From: an uncultured Oscillospiraceae bacterium
GTDB lineage: Bacteria > Bacillota > Clostridia > Oscillospirales > Acutalibacteraceae
Assembly (NCBI GenBank): GCA_900549675.1
Contig: URPG01000001.1
Location: forward strand, 1 to 35,743
DNA: 35,743 nucleotides
Direction of reading: 5' to 3'
Shown piece after piece: positions 16,281-23,743 of this stretch. The first letter of the stretch is position 1. The number at the start of each line of letters is the position of its first letter. The position numbers and the translations under genes are program-made. Under the pieces are notes generated by a model that worked only from the letters and a program-made list of their open reading frames with translations, did not search any database and was not told the DNA's origin.

Positions 16281-17330
16281 ATGGAAGTAATTAAATTGGA
16301 TGATTTCCCAATCAATCCGATTCAGGATCAGATATACGAAATCATCCCTGACAAGGCTAAAATTGTAGCCTCAACCAATAGATTGTTTAACAAATACCCG
16401 ACGAGGTATATTTCTGCTGTGCCTCGTTTTGCAATTAACGCATATTCAAAGGCTGGAGAGACTGTGCTGGACCCATTTTGCGGATCAGGAACTACTGCGA
16501 TAGAAGCGATGCTTTTGGGCAGAAATGCTATGTCGATTGATATTGACCCATTTGCCCGATTACTCATCAAAGTGAAAACTACAGTTTACTCCAAGGAAGA
16601 TATTGATTTTCTCGATGAGGTTGTAAGGAAAATAAAGGAGATGTCTCCCGACGAGAGTTTTCAGTACCCGATTCCCGGTATTCCTAATATCGAGAAATGG
16701 TTTTGTGATAAATCAATTCTGTGGCTTTCGTTCTTTAAGCATACAATCGATAAACTTGCAGCAGACAACCAGAATGTCAAGGATTATTTATATGTTGTCC
16801 TTTCTGGAATTATTCGAAAGGTTTCGAATGCTGATGAGGTTTCTCCAAAACCGTATATATCCACAAAATACCCTAAGACACCTGCTGACCCTTCAGAGCT
16901 GTTCTTTAAAGTAGAGGATATGTATAGAGAGGCTATTATTGGCTTTTCCGAGACAGTTGCACCACTCCACTGTAATAGCACCATTTTAGAGAGCAATGAT
17001 GCAAGAACAATTGATGCAGAAAACACTATCGATTTGGCAGTAACCTCTCCGCCATATATTAATGCTTATGACTACGTGCGTAGCTTGCGTTTTGAAGATA
17101 TGTGGCTTGGTTTGGCATCGGATGAAGAATTGAAAAAAAGCAAGCAGTCGTATATTGGGACAGAAATTTCAAAATCTTTTTACGATAAATACCACTATGC
17201 TTTGCAATCAGAAACACTTGTCCCGATTGTGGAAAAAATCACTGAAGTTGATGAAAAACGTGCTGCCATTGTAAATACCTACTTCGAGGATATGGCAAAA
17301 AATATATGCTCACAAAACGTGGTGAAATAG
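16281..17330 (+). CDS. DNA methyltransferase B (SPPY type), C-terminus lost
   Basis: A 349-residue paralogue-like partner of methyltransferase A with motif I VLDPFCGSGTT near residue 64, SIDIDPFARLL, and catalytic VTSPPYINAYDY near residue 256. The sequence runs up to NTYFEDMAKNI, exactly the point where methyltransferase A continues with GYFADMEEALRQIYDSLKRG and about 80 more residues, then ends with an unrelated CSQNVVK tail. DNA from here on codes, in another frame, for an AIPR-like C-terminus. The beta-strand region after motif IV is therefore missing, and activity is doubtful. Ribosome site ATGAGGTTTCCAGA. Confidence 0.88.
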   Translation: MEVIKLDDFPINPIQDQIYEIIPDKAKIVASTNRLFNKYPTRYISAVPRFAINAYSKAGETVLDPFCGSGTTAIEAMLLGRNAMSIDIDPFARLLIKVKTTVYSKEDIDFLDEVVRKIKEMSPDESFQYPIPGIPNIEKWFCDKSILWLSFFKHTIDKLAADNQNVKDYLYVVLSGIIRKVSNADEVSPKPYISTKYPKTPADPSELFFKVEDMYREAIIGFSETVAPLHCNSTILESNDARTIDAENTIDLAVTSPPYINAYDYVRSLRFEDMWLGLASDEELKKSKQSYIGTEISKSFYDKYHYALQSETLVPIVEKITEVDEKRAAIVNTYFEDMAKNICSQNVVK

Positions 17331-17966
17331 CTCCGGCCAATAAAGATAAAGACTTCATTATTGACTTATCCGATTTAGGCAAATATTTAATGGCTTGGCA
17401 ATCTCAACGTCCTAATATTTCATATAGCGAGTCCAAAATATTTGATAAATACTTCGAACAGATATTCAAGAAAGATTATCATCCTGATAATATTCAAGCA
17501 TTAAATAAGCTTAATCATGCGGTTTTACAGCGTTGGGTAAAGGAAAACCCCTTGGGGTTGAATGAAAGCCTATTAGCAATGAAGTCCTATGCTCCATATC
17601 ATCATATGTACGCAGTTTCGTTATGCTTCTGCATAGCAAGCAATATGCCGGAGAGCGTACCAAACCCTGCAATTGCTTTGGCACAAATCGAACAAAAAGG
17701 TCTTTACGATGAAATAGTTGATATGGCAGGCAGTTGCTTAAATACAGCGTTAGAAACCGCAGCTAATGAGCCACAACTGCCAAACCGTGTATTTAGTCCT
17801 CAAAACTGGATAAAAACAAAGACCTGTCTTGCAGGTATCAGAGCAGCTATTCGAGCTTATTTAAGTATGTTACCTTCCGCCTGGAGGAAAGGAACTCTCT
17901 CAAAAGTATAAAGCTGCGTTAGCACTACCTCCCGAATTTTTTGAAGAAAGATGGTCAGCAGATTAA
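17306..17966 (+). pseudogene. C-terminal remnant of an AIPR-like abortive infection protein
   Basis: The frame reads MLTKRGEIAPANKDKDFIID, then LSDLGKYLMAWQSQRPNIS and SKIFDKYFEQIFKKDY, a pattern I recognise from the C-terminal part of AIPR (abortive infection phage resistance) proteins, which are normally about 600 residues. Everything before it is missing; the frame overlaps the broken end of methyltransferase B. Near 17880 it shifts: one frame ends at 17911, while another continues GGKELSQKYKAALALPPEFF and EERWSAD to a stop at 17964-17966. Both defects mark a dead gene. AIPR identity is a family call from memory of the KRGE and QRP-type motifs, not a search. Confidence 0.6.
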
Positions 17967-18292
17967 TCATCATTAGAGCAAATTGGTATGGTATCTTATA
18001 AATCCTAAAACAGGGGCTTATACCAACTAATAACCAGCCCCTGTTATAACAAAAAACTTTAGATCATTTAGCCATAGTTAAATATTGTCCTAACGGTCTT
18101 AGAACATAAAATCTAACTCCATCTTTTTGGATGAACTCAATAGTTCGATAAAATGCTATCGGAGAGCGTTACTTGCATGATGTGGCTTTTGGCCAATACA
18201 CTCTTGAAACCAATTAAAATTAGTGACTCCATGGAGCTATATTGGTTGTAATATTGAATTCAGGTTAAAGTCACCTATTTTAATATCGTCTA
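17967..18292. other. Intergenic region with a bidirectional terminator and a coding scrap
   Basis: AACAGGGGCT (18009-18018) pairs with AGCCCCTGTT (18036-18045), a 10-bp stem flanked by A- and T-rich tracts, likely a terminator for one or both sides. On the minus strand 18072-18170 reads RSPIAFYRTIEFIQKDGVRF then YVLRPLGQYLTMAK and a stop, which looks like the end of a lost protein. No complete gene. Confidence 0.45.
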
Positions 18293-19522
18293 TTATATCC
18301 CCCAAATGGGAACTATTAAATTTTGGCTGTCAAACGCTGACAGCCTATCCGTTGTGCAAAGTACTGCCCCTGTACCACGCTCCAGAGAAGCCTTATCAAT
18401 GACTCCGAATACTCGGGTGAGTTGGCTTTGAGGCGTGGCTGTTTTTTTGATTTCCATAGGGTACAGCTTACCGCTGTCTTCCAGCAGAATATCTATCTCT
18501 TTAGTATCCTTATCCCGGTAGTAATAAATAAAGGCTTCCCGGCCGCAGTTCTGATAGCTCTTTACAATCTCGGACACCACAAAATTTTCAAGAATTGCAC
18601 CGCTCATTGCACCATTCATCAGCGTGTCACTATCGCTCCATTTGGTCAGGTATGCCACCAAGCCACAGTCGTAGAAATAAAGTTTTGGTTTCGTCACCAT
18701 GCGCTTAAGCATATTGTTGGAATATGGGTGGAGATAAAATACAATTCCCAGCCTCTCCAAAATCCCAAGCCAGTTTTTGGCGGTAACCTGGTCAATACTG
18801 GCAGCATCAGAGATAGTCTTATAATTCACCATCTGTCCACACAGAGCGGCGGCCGATGTGATAAAATCCATAAATTTAAGTGAATCAATGGCACCAGATA
18901 TTTCTTTTACATCCCGGTCAATATATGTGCTGATATAACTGGAATAAACCGCCCGGTAATCGCTGTACTGTCCGCTGATGAGAGCAGGCATCCCACCTCT
19001 GAAAATACGCTCATAAAGTGCAGGAGTATCAACAGGAGTCCGCTCTTTTATCCGCTGCGACAGCTGTTCTAAATTCAGCACAAAAGGTGCTGAAGCAGCA
19101 CCGTAGATTTCAGCCTGTGACATAGGAGCCATATGGAGCAGGCAAACGCGCCCAGCCAGAGATTCCTGTATTCCCTCCATTAATTTGAACACCTGTGAAC
19201 CTGTCAGCCAAAAATCACCGGCACGATGGTTTTGGTCAACATGTATTTTTATATAGGAAAACAGCTCCGGTGCATACTGCACTTCATCGATAAACACCGG
19301 TGGCTTATGAATTTGCAAGAACATCTTCGGATCATTCTTTGCCATTTGGCGCTCTGTCAAATCGTCCAGTGTAACATACTCCCGTCCTATGTTCTCCTCT
19401 GCAGCCAGCTTTTGCAGCATGGTGGTTTTTCCGACCTGCCTCGGACCGGTAAGCAGCAAAGCAGGAAATTCTTTGGAAAGGCGGAGAAAGGTATCCTCCA
19501 TTACTCTGTGTATATAATTCAT
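18293..19522 (-). CDS. AAA-family ATPase with DUF4143 (stand-alone)
   Basis: A 409-residue protein of the large AAA_14/DUF4143 family. Walker A LLTGPRQVGKTT is near residue 24-35, Walker B PVFIDEVQYAPEL near 93-105, a sensor-like WLTGSQ follows, and the C-terminal third (KLYFYDCGLVAYL, ENFVVSEIVKSY, DTKEIDILLEDSG, YPMEIKK) is the DUF4143 part, a PD-(D/E)XK-like fold with intact E-D-EIK-type residues. Function of the family is not established; such genes are common in mobile regions of gut Clostridia. It has its own promoter and GAGGTG ribosome site. Confidence 0.92.
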   Translation of the reverse strand: MNYIHRVMEDTFLRLSKEFPALLLTGPRQVGKTTMLQKLAAEENIGREYVTLDDLTERQMAKNDPKMFLQIHKPPVFIDEVQYAPELFSYIKIHVDQNHRAGDFWLTGSQVFKLMEGIQESLAGRVCLLHMAPMSQAEIYGAASAPFVLNLEQLSQRIKERTPVDTPALYERIFRGGMPALISGQYSDYRAVYSSYISTYIDRDVKEISGAIDSLKFMDFITSAAALCGQMVNYKTISDAASIDQVTAKNWLGILERLGIVFYLHPYSNNMLKRMVTKPKLYFYDCGLVAYLTKWSDSDTLMNGAMSGAILENFVVSEIVKSYQNCGREAFIYYYRDKDTKEIDILLEDSGKLYPMEIKKTATPQSQLTRVFGVIDKASLERGTGAVLCTTDRLSAFDSQNLIVPIWGI

Positions 19523-19558
19523 AAAATCACCTCTTCGTCTAAAATTGTTATTTACTAT

Positions 19559-19587
19559 ATTATAGCCGACACCTTATACAAGGTCAA
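19559..19587 (-). promoter_or_regulatory. Promoter of the DUF4143 ATPase gene
   Basis: On the minus strand TTGACC (19587-19582), 17 bases, TATAAT (19564-19559). An inverted repeat CGTCTAAAAT (19536-19545) / ATTTTAGACG (19619-19628) brackets it and may be a pair of operator half-sites. Confidence 0.65.
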
Positions 19588-19656
19588 TGTATTTTCGGCT
19601 ATTATTTATATTAAATATATTTTAGACGAAATCATGAGGATATATACCATTGAAAA

Positions 19657-19692
19657 AGGAGTTCCCAGCATTTCGATGCTGAGAGCCCCTTT
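19657..19692 (-). terminator. Terminator of the DUF6809/TnpV cluster
   Basis: CAGCAT-TTCG-ATGCTG (19666-19681) is a stable tetraloop hairpin flanked by AAAGG and CCTTT; on the minus strand it ends in CTCCTTTTTC. It lies just past the last gene of the minus-strand cluster. Confidence 0.6.
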
Positions 19693-19716
19693 CTCTATTT
19701 CGGTTGGTCAGGCATT

Positions 19717-19986
19717 TTATCCTTGTAAATAAATCTCCGCAAACAACTTGCTCGCTAGCTTAAAGCCTTCTATAAACGCCTGGGTTTCATCAAGAGAACA
19801 CAGATGCATGTTTTCAGAAATGAAATCCTCCAGCAACACCTTCATCTCCGGGCACAGTTTGCTTTCAAGTTCCTCATAGGCTTGTGTAGCCAACTGATTT
19901 GCTTCAGCGTATCCATCTATCGACGGATGTATATTTTCACTTGGGTATAAATTTCCATAATATAACTGCTCAAGTATTTTCTTCAT
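19717..19986 (-). CDS. DUF6809-like small protein 1
   Basis: An 89-residue helical protein starting MKKILEQLYYGNLYPSENIH, seven bases after AGGAGGTG. The N-terminal (L-E-x-Y-Y-G-N-x-x-P) signature and the C-terminal FIEGFKLASKLFAEIY segment match a family of short proteins (DUF6809) recurrent in mobile elements of gut Firmicutes. Another member lies two genes upstream and a third at 23377. No catalytic residues; role unknown. Confidence 0.75.
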   Translation of the reverse strand: MKKILEQLYYGNLYPSENIHPSIDGYAEANQLATQAYEELESKLCPEMKVLLEDFISENMHLCSLDETQAFIEGFKLASKLFAEIYLQG

Positions 19987-20002
19987 TTGCAACACCTCCT
20001 TA

Positions 20003-20344
20003 TCAAACGTAAATAAGCTTATGGCAAACCACTTCGTCAGCTATCATCTGTGCTGTTGAATAAGCGGAAGCCCGTGTCCAAAAATCATCTTCCGCTAAAG
20101 AATGTTGCGAAATATAAAATTGATGTATTTGCTCTGAAAGCTGGAAAGCCAAAGTCTCTATGCACTCACAATGTTCAGCTAGTTTTCCTGTAATCAGCAA
20201 TTCTCGATACATCTGCGGTTTCTGGCTGTGCAAATATTCCAATCTCAGTTTACCGTATTTACCCAATGTCTCAATCCGATCTGCATCTTCAATCACGATA
20301 TTCGGATACAATAATCCATTACGCTCTATGTAATCAAAGGTCAT
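20003..20344 (-). CDS. TnpV-like transposon protein
   Basis: A 113-residue protein with the TnpV hallmarks: N-terminal DYIERNGLLYPNI followed by LGKYGKLRLEYLHSQKP and the middle LLITGKLAEHCECIETLAFQ. TnpV is the small accessory protein named from Tn4451-type mobilisable elements and is often found alone. It sits between two DUF6809-like genes and overlaps the upstream one by 11 bases, so the three form one operon. Suggests that this stretch derives from a transposon rather than the phage. Confidence 0.8.
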   Translation of the reverse strand: MTFDYIERNGLLYPNIVIEDADRIETLGKYGKLRLEYLHSQKPQMYRELLITGKLAEHCECIETLAFQLSEQIHQFYISQHSLAEDDFWTRASAYSTAQMIADEVVCHKLIYV

Positions 20345-20615
20345 TGTCCCAATCCTCCTTTAATGCTTCTGCTGTAAATTGTGATCCCAGCTTAAACCCG
20401 ATAATGAACTTGCTAACTGCTGTTGCTCCGTTGATTTCAGACCATGCATTGCAAAAATCCAGAAATAACTGCTTTTCTTTCCCTTCCAGTAATGCAGAGA
20501 GTTTTTCCTCACGGTCAGCTATTATCTGCATTGCTTGACCATAACTTGAACTGCTGTCAAAACTCTGCGTATTGGGGTCAATATTCCCAAAATAAAATTC
20601 CTCTAAAATATTCAT
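20334..20615 (-). CDS. DUF6809-like small protein 2
   Basis: A 93-residue helical protein; the start MNILEEFYFGNIDPNTQSFD is chosen because AAGTGAGG is seven bases before it (another ATG lies two codons earlier). It shares the LEEFYFGNIDP opening and the KFIIGFKLGSQFTAEAL ending with the other DUF6809-like genes here. Its end overlaps the TnpV-like gene. Function unknown. Confidence 0.75.
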   Translation of the reverse strand: MNILEEFYFGNIDPNTQSFDSSSSYGQAMQIIADREEKLSALLEGKEKQLFLDFCNAWSEINGATAVSKFIIGFKLGSQFTAEALKEDWDNDL

Positions 20616-20624
20616 ATTCATACC

Positions 20625-21200
20625 TCACTTTCTATGTTTCAGTTTCCAGACTAAAAACCCATTAATAAGGTCATTAAAAACTACCGTTCGACTTCTTCGA
20701 TTTAACCCATCCTTGGATGCAAGAAAATCCAGCAGATACTCTTTGGGGACAATAATCATCGGCGGAAAGTGTATATACTTCAGCTTGCCATTGTTTGCCC
20801 AAGAACGAACGCTGGCAGATTGAAAGCCCGTATACCTTGCCACATCTTCTGGGAACATAGCATCCGGATAATCCGCCAAGGTTGTAAGAAGGTATTCTCG
20901 AAGCAAAGGGTATTCCTCTGGATTAACAGCAAGCCGTCTGCCAGTCGTTACTTCTTTGAAAAGCGGATAGTTGGACGGACTGTATAGTGCCGGACACTGC
21001 TCGCGGCTCTCTAAATAATCAATTACATCTGTCAGCTTAATTTTATAGCAGCGGGTTTTCTTTCCGCTATGCTGGCATGGAATTAATCCACAGGTCAACA
21101 GAAACCGTGCGGTTTGTTTACTGATATGGGCAATGATACGAAATTGCTCCTTCGTGATATATTCAGGATATTGCTTGAGCAGATGCTTGAAATCATTCAT
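20625..21200 (-). CDS. Element-borne helix-turn-helix protein
   Basis: 191 residues from MNDFKHLLKQYPEYITKEQF, with AGGTG six bases upstream and overlapping the previous gene's end. It contains two excisionase-like winged-helix units (ITKEQFRIIAHISKQTARFL and FPEDVARYTGFQSASVRSWA) followed by PPMIIVPKEYLLDFLAS, the wing/contact segment also seen in the neighbouring HTH gene. Likely a transcription regulator or accessory factor of the transposon-type cluster. Weak hydrophobic C-terminus, no membrane segment. Confidence 0.75.
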   Translation of the reverse strand: MNDFKHLLKQYPEYITKEQFRIIAHISKQTARFLLTCGLIPCQHSGKKTRCYKIKLTDVIDYLESREQCPALYSPSNYPLFKEVTTGRRLAVNPEEYPLLREYLLTTLADYPDAMFPEDVARYTGFQSASVRSWANNGKLKYIHFPPMIIVPKEYLLDFLASKDGLNRRSRTVVFNDLINGFLVWKLKHRK

Positions 21201-21738
21201 CTCCATCACCTGCCTGATCTGTGTTATGGTAACACCGTTCAATTTCAGCCATATCCTCTTTTTGTCTGCTGGATTTATTCTTAATGGTGCGGTAATATGG
21301 TGATAACAGAAAATCCAACAAGTATCTCTTGGGCACAAGGTAGAAGCGCCCGCTGCGAATTGATTTTAACTTACCGCAAAGCAACCAGTTCAGCACTCCT
21401 GATTTGGAAAATCCAGTTAAACGTATGATATCCGAAAGTTCCAGAGTATCTGGTTCTTTTCGCAGGAGTTTCTTATAATAGCTTGTCATGGTTTTAATGT
21501 ACTGACTTCGGCTGCTTTGCTGGCAATATCGATTCCTCAGCATAATCAGAACATCAGTGGTTTTGATTTTATGGGTGTGAATCAGCTGGTCAACGTTCTC
21601 CTCGTAAGGGAGCACCCCGGAGCGTTCCAGCTTGTAAATTGTCTTTTTGCTCAGGTGGCAAAGTTCAGCTGCTTCTTGTTGGGTCAAATACTTTTTTCGT
21701 GTTGCCTTGATGTCGGCACAAATTTTCTCATAATTCAT
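21193..21738 (-). CDS. Element-borne helix-turn-helix protein, first gene of the cluster
   Basis: A 181-residue protein with an N-terminal excisionase/MerR-like helix-turn-helix (LTQQEAAELCHLSKKTIYKL) and a second one (LELSDIIRLTGFSKSGVLNW) followed by FYLVPKRYLLDFL, a motif shared with the next gene (VPKEYLLDFL). The two genes overlap by 8 bases and look like ancient duplicates. A TTGAGG segment before the ATG could serve as a weak ribosome site. Three copies of GGAGAGAT lie upstream and may be its binding sites. Confidence 0.75.
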   Translation of the reverse strand: MNYEKICADIKATRKKYLTQQEAAELCHLSKKTIYKLERSGVLPYEENVDQLIHTHKIKTTDVLIMLRNRYCQQSSRSQYIKTMTSYYKKLLRKEPDTLELSDIIRLTGFSKSGVLNWLLCGKLKSIRSGRFYLVPKRYLLDFLLSPYYRTIKNKSSRQKEDMAEIERCYHNTDQAGDGDE

Positions 21739-21752
21739 TTTTTAGCCTCAAT

Positions 21753-21826
21753 ATCTCTCCAAAATTTCAGCAGTAGGCAGCAAACATTGATGACAACAGG
21801 GTTTTACATCTCTCCTACATCTCTCC
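21753..21826. repeat. Three copies of ATCTCTCC upstream of the HTH operon
   Basis: Copies at 21753-21760, 21808-21815 and 21819-21826; the last two form an 11-base tandem (ACATCTCTCC). They lie in the 250-base region between the HTH genes and the attachment site, where a regulator or recombination accessory factor would bind. Confidence 0.4.
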
Positions 21827-21893
21827 AACGTGCAAAAAAAGGGTCAAAATGAGGTGTTTTTAGCAAACCTGCACGGTTACTTGAACTGCAAGG

Positions 21894-21940
21894 AAAGGCA
21901 CTGCAAAAATCCTGAATTTCAGAGCCTTTGCAGTGCCTTT
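21894..21940. terminator. Bidirectional hairpin at the element end
   Basis: AAAGGCACTGCAAA (21894-21907) pairs perfectly with TTTGCAGTGCCTTT (21927-21940), 14 bp with a 19-base loop. It lies about 50 bases from the attachment site and would insulate the element from outside transcription. Confidence 0.6.
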
Positions 21941-21992
21941 ATCTACCATTAAATTCTTCTGTTTTCCGTCGATTTACAGTTCTAGGTAACCG

Positions 21993-22048
21993 CTCGAAAT
22001 CAGGTTGTCCTCACGGGCACGTGAGTTCGAATCTCACCGTCTCCGCCA
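21993..22048 (+). other. 3' fragment of a tRNA-Ser(CGA) gene, attachment-site remnant
   Basis: The fragment begins in the anticodon loop (CTCGAAA, anticodon CGA), continues with the 3' anticodon stem, a long class II variable arm (TGTCC-TCAC-GGGCA), the T arm GTGAG-TTCGAAT-CTCAC, acceptor CGTCTCC, discriminator G and encoded CCA. Discriminator G with a long arm indicates serine. No matching 5' half (GGAGACG...) lies upstream. Tyrosine recombinases commonly integrate here, rebuilding the tRNA at one end and leaving this copy at the other, so the element lies to the left. Confidence 0.85.
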
Positions 22049-22053
22049 TGGTT

Positions 22054-22102
22054 ATCAGGCTGAAATAGATGCAATATTGTATCTTATTTCAGCCTGATTT
22101 TA
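22054..22102 (+). terminator. Terminator of the former tRNA-Ser gene
   Basis: ATCAGGCTGAAATA (22054-22067) pairs perfectly with TATTTCAGCCTGAT (22085-22098), extended inward by GAT..CAATATTG..ATC, and is followed by TTTTATG. It directly follows the CCA end, which supports the DNA right of 22048 being the original chromosomal flank. Confidence 0.75.
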
Positions 22103-22171
22103 TGCTAAACGCTAAACTGAGAAAGCATTATTAAAATTTCATATTATTAATATAATGGGAAGGTGATTTTT

Positions 22172-22600
22172 ATGCAAGATTTCGGACTGTCTATGATATG
22201 CTTCTGGATATGTTATGCTATTGTTACTGCGGTGGGTATTTTACATACCGTCTTTAATATCTATGTTCTGAAGATGAAGCCGATGGATAAAGATGGAATG
22301 GGCGAAGGTTACGAAAAGACCAAACCTTGGCATCCCCTTTACAATATCATCCTGTTTTCACTGTTCGGGTGGCTGTATATGAATGGACTGCAAAACCCCA
22401 CAATCGGAGAAGCCCTCATTACAGGCGCTATATGGGCAGGTATTTGCATTGTTTTTGATGTCTTTGGGTGGGTAATAATCAAGCATCCGTGGAGCTTGAG
22501 CTTCAAAGAATTTTACGTGGATTATCAACCGTGGATTTCTTTGATTTATATTGCGATATTTATAGGCCCTACAGTTGGCTATTTTTTAACCAGCTTCTAA
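22172..22600 (+). CDS. Small four-helix membrane protein, function unknown
   Basis: 142 residues starting MQDFGLSMICFWICYAIVTA, eight bases after GGAAGG; a GTG three codons earlier is possible. Four hydrophobic segments are visible (about residues 5-30, 55-75, 82-107 and 118-140) with short polar loops, the longest being MKPMDKDGMGEGYEKTKPWH. No family recognised. It has its own terminator and no operon partners. It is the first gene outside the attachment site. Confidence 0.65.
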   Translation: MQDFGLSMICFWICYAIVTAVGILHTVFNIYVLKMKPMDKDGMGEGYEKTKPWHPLYNIILFSLFGWLYMNGLQNPTIGEALITGAIWAGICIVFDVFGWVIIKHPWSLSFKEFYVDYQPWISLIYIAIFIGPTVGYFLTSF

Positions 22601-22677
22601 TCATAAGCATAATGGGAAAACTAAGGAGATAAGAAATTGTTGCTGCATCTATTTTGACCTGATGACACAACAACAAT

Positions 22678-22710
22678 CCCGCGTAAATCAAGGGTTTACG
22701 CGGGTTTTCT
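22678..22710 (+). terminator. Terminator after the membrane protein gene
   Basis: CCCGCGTAAA (22678-22687) pairs with TTTACGCGGG (22695-22704), 10 bp, seven-base loop, followed by TTTTCTT. Confidence 0.75.
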
Positions 22711-22764
22711 TATGTCTTTTTGTGGTGCCCTAATGGTGCCCGGAACTCCTAAAAACATATAAAA

Positions 22765-22817
22765 AGCAGCGTGGAGCTATAAAAAGATACATCTGTTATA
22801 GCTCCATTTCGCTGCTT
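22765..22817 (-). terminator. Terminator overlapping the recombinase stop codon
   Basis: On the minus strand AGCAGCG..GGAGCTATAA pairs with TTATAGCTCC.CGCTGCT, interrupted by a small internal loop, and is followed by TTTTTATATG. The 5' arm includes the last codons and stop of the recombinase fragment. Confidence 0.7.
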
Positions 22818-23284
22818 TTCTTTTTCTCTTTAGGGGCGGCTTCTTTACCTCCTTTCTCTTTTCCTGTGTCGGACTTCTGCGGCTGTAATGCCTTATGATA
22901 TGTTTCAAGTACCGTTTTCTTTCGCTCAATCCGAACATCAACATACTGCGCCGTCACCGCTTCAAGGTTGGTAGAGATACCAAGTGATATTCCGATACCC
23001 TTTAAGGTATGTCCTAATATCTCGCCTACCGTGTAGAAATCTCCTGTCAGCTGGTGCATATTAGTCGCCGCCGTGTGTCTTAAATCATGGAGACGAATGT
23101 GCGGCATTTCAAGATGACGGATAAGCTGACCGAAGTTAGCCGACATTCTATCACGTCGGTAGGGAGAACCGTCCGGCTTTGCGATAAATAACTTGTTGTC
23201 GTAGTATTCCCCACCACCCGCAGTAATCAATTGCTTTTGCCTTTTAAGCAAATCAAACTGCCGCAGGAAATACGGGAAGGTCAA
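22796..23284 (-). pseudogene. Tyrosine recombinase (integrase), C-terminal fragment
   Basis: The 162-residue remainder contains the catalytic block of phage/ICE integrases: LHDLRHTAATNM (H-x-x-R), the GEILGH histidine and the AVTAQYVDV tyrosine region, followed by a lysine/glutamate-rich tail. The core-binding domain and the first catalytic arginine are absent; full enzymes have about 380-400 residues. The frame opens abruptly near 23284 with no ribosome site. It lies on the chromosomal side of the tRNA-Ser fragment, so it may be the leftover of an earlier element in the same site. Confidence 0.85.
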
Positions 23285-23376
23285 TATTGGTTGTCCGTAA
23301 ACCTATAATCTCATCATAAAAACAATAATTTTAATCAGACTTTCGGTGACTGAATAAGTTTAATAGAAGTATAAAT

Positions 23377-23655
23377 ATGCAGAAAACATTGGAACAGATT
23401 CATGATGGCAAACTGTGCCCCAGCGAACGCTCCAAGATATGTGCAGCAAAATTCTGTAAAGCTAAGAGAATCGGGACATGGGCACACAATCAGTTTGAAC
23501 AGAAACTTGACTCCGAATTGAAAGAAAAACTAAATTGCTTTCTGTCACTGGAATCAGATGTAACGGCCTATCACAGGGAACCGTCTTTTATGAAAAGTTT
23601 ACGATTGAAAGCAAGGCTTATACTTGTGATTTTGGAGGTGGAGAAAAATAATTGA
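23377..23655 (+). CDS. DUF6809-like small protein 3 (diverged)
   Basis: 92 residues beginning MQKTLEQIHDGKLCPSERSK, similar to the opening of the two DUF6809-like proteins (K-x-L-E-x-x-Y/H-x-G-x-x-P-S-E), with a diverged ending FMKSLRLKARLILVILEVEK. The ribosome site is weak and the segment KICAAKFCKAKRIGTWAHNQ is unlike the others, so the gene may be decaying. Location between a broken integrase and a broken membrane gene supports a scar of an older element. Confidence 0.5.
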   Translation: MQKTLEQIHDGKLCPSERSKICAAKFCKAKRIGTWAHNQFEQKLDSELKEKLNCFLSLESDVTAYHREPSFMKSLRLKARLILVILEVEKNN

Positions 23656-23743
23656 ACTGGGATATATAAAATTGATGATTTGTTTTATCCCAATATTAAA
23701 GCCGGAATGGCGAATATAGATTTATTTTTATTTGGTTTTCTGA

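Noticed and set aside
21934..22048. Complete tRNA-Ser gene
   Set aside because: The acceptor 5' strand, D arm and 5' anticodon stem are absent; upstream DNA does not pair.
22151..22156. TATAAT as a -10 box for the four-helix membrane protein
   Set aside because: It lies almost on the ribosome site, so transcription would start at or after the start codon; likely just AT-rich sequence.
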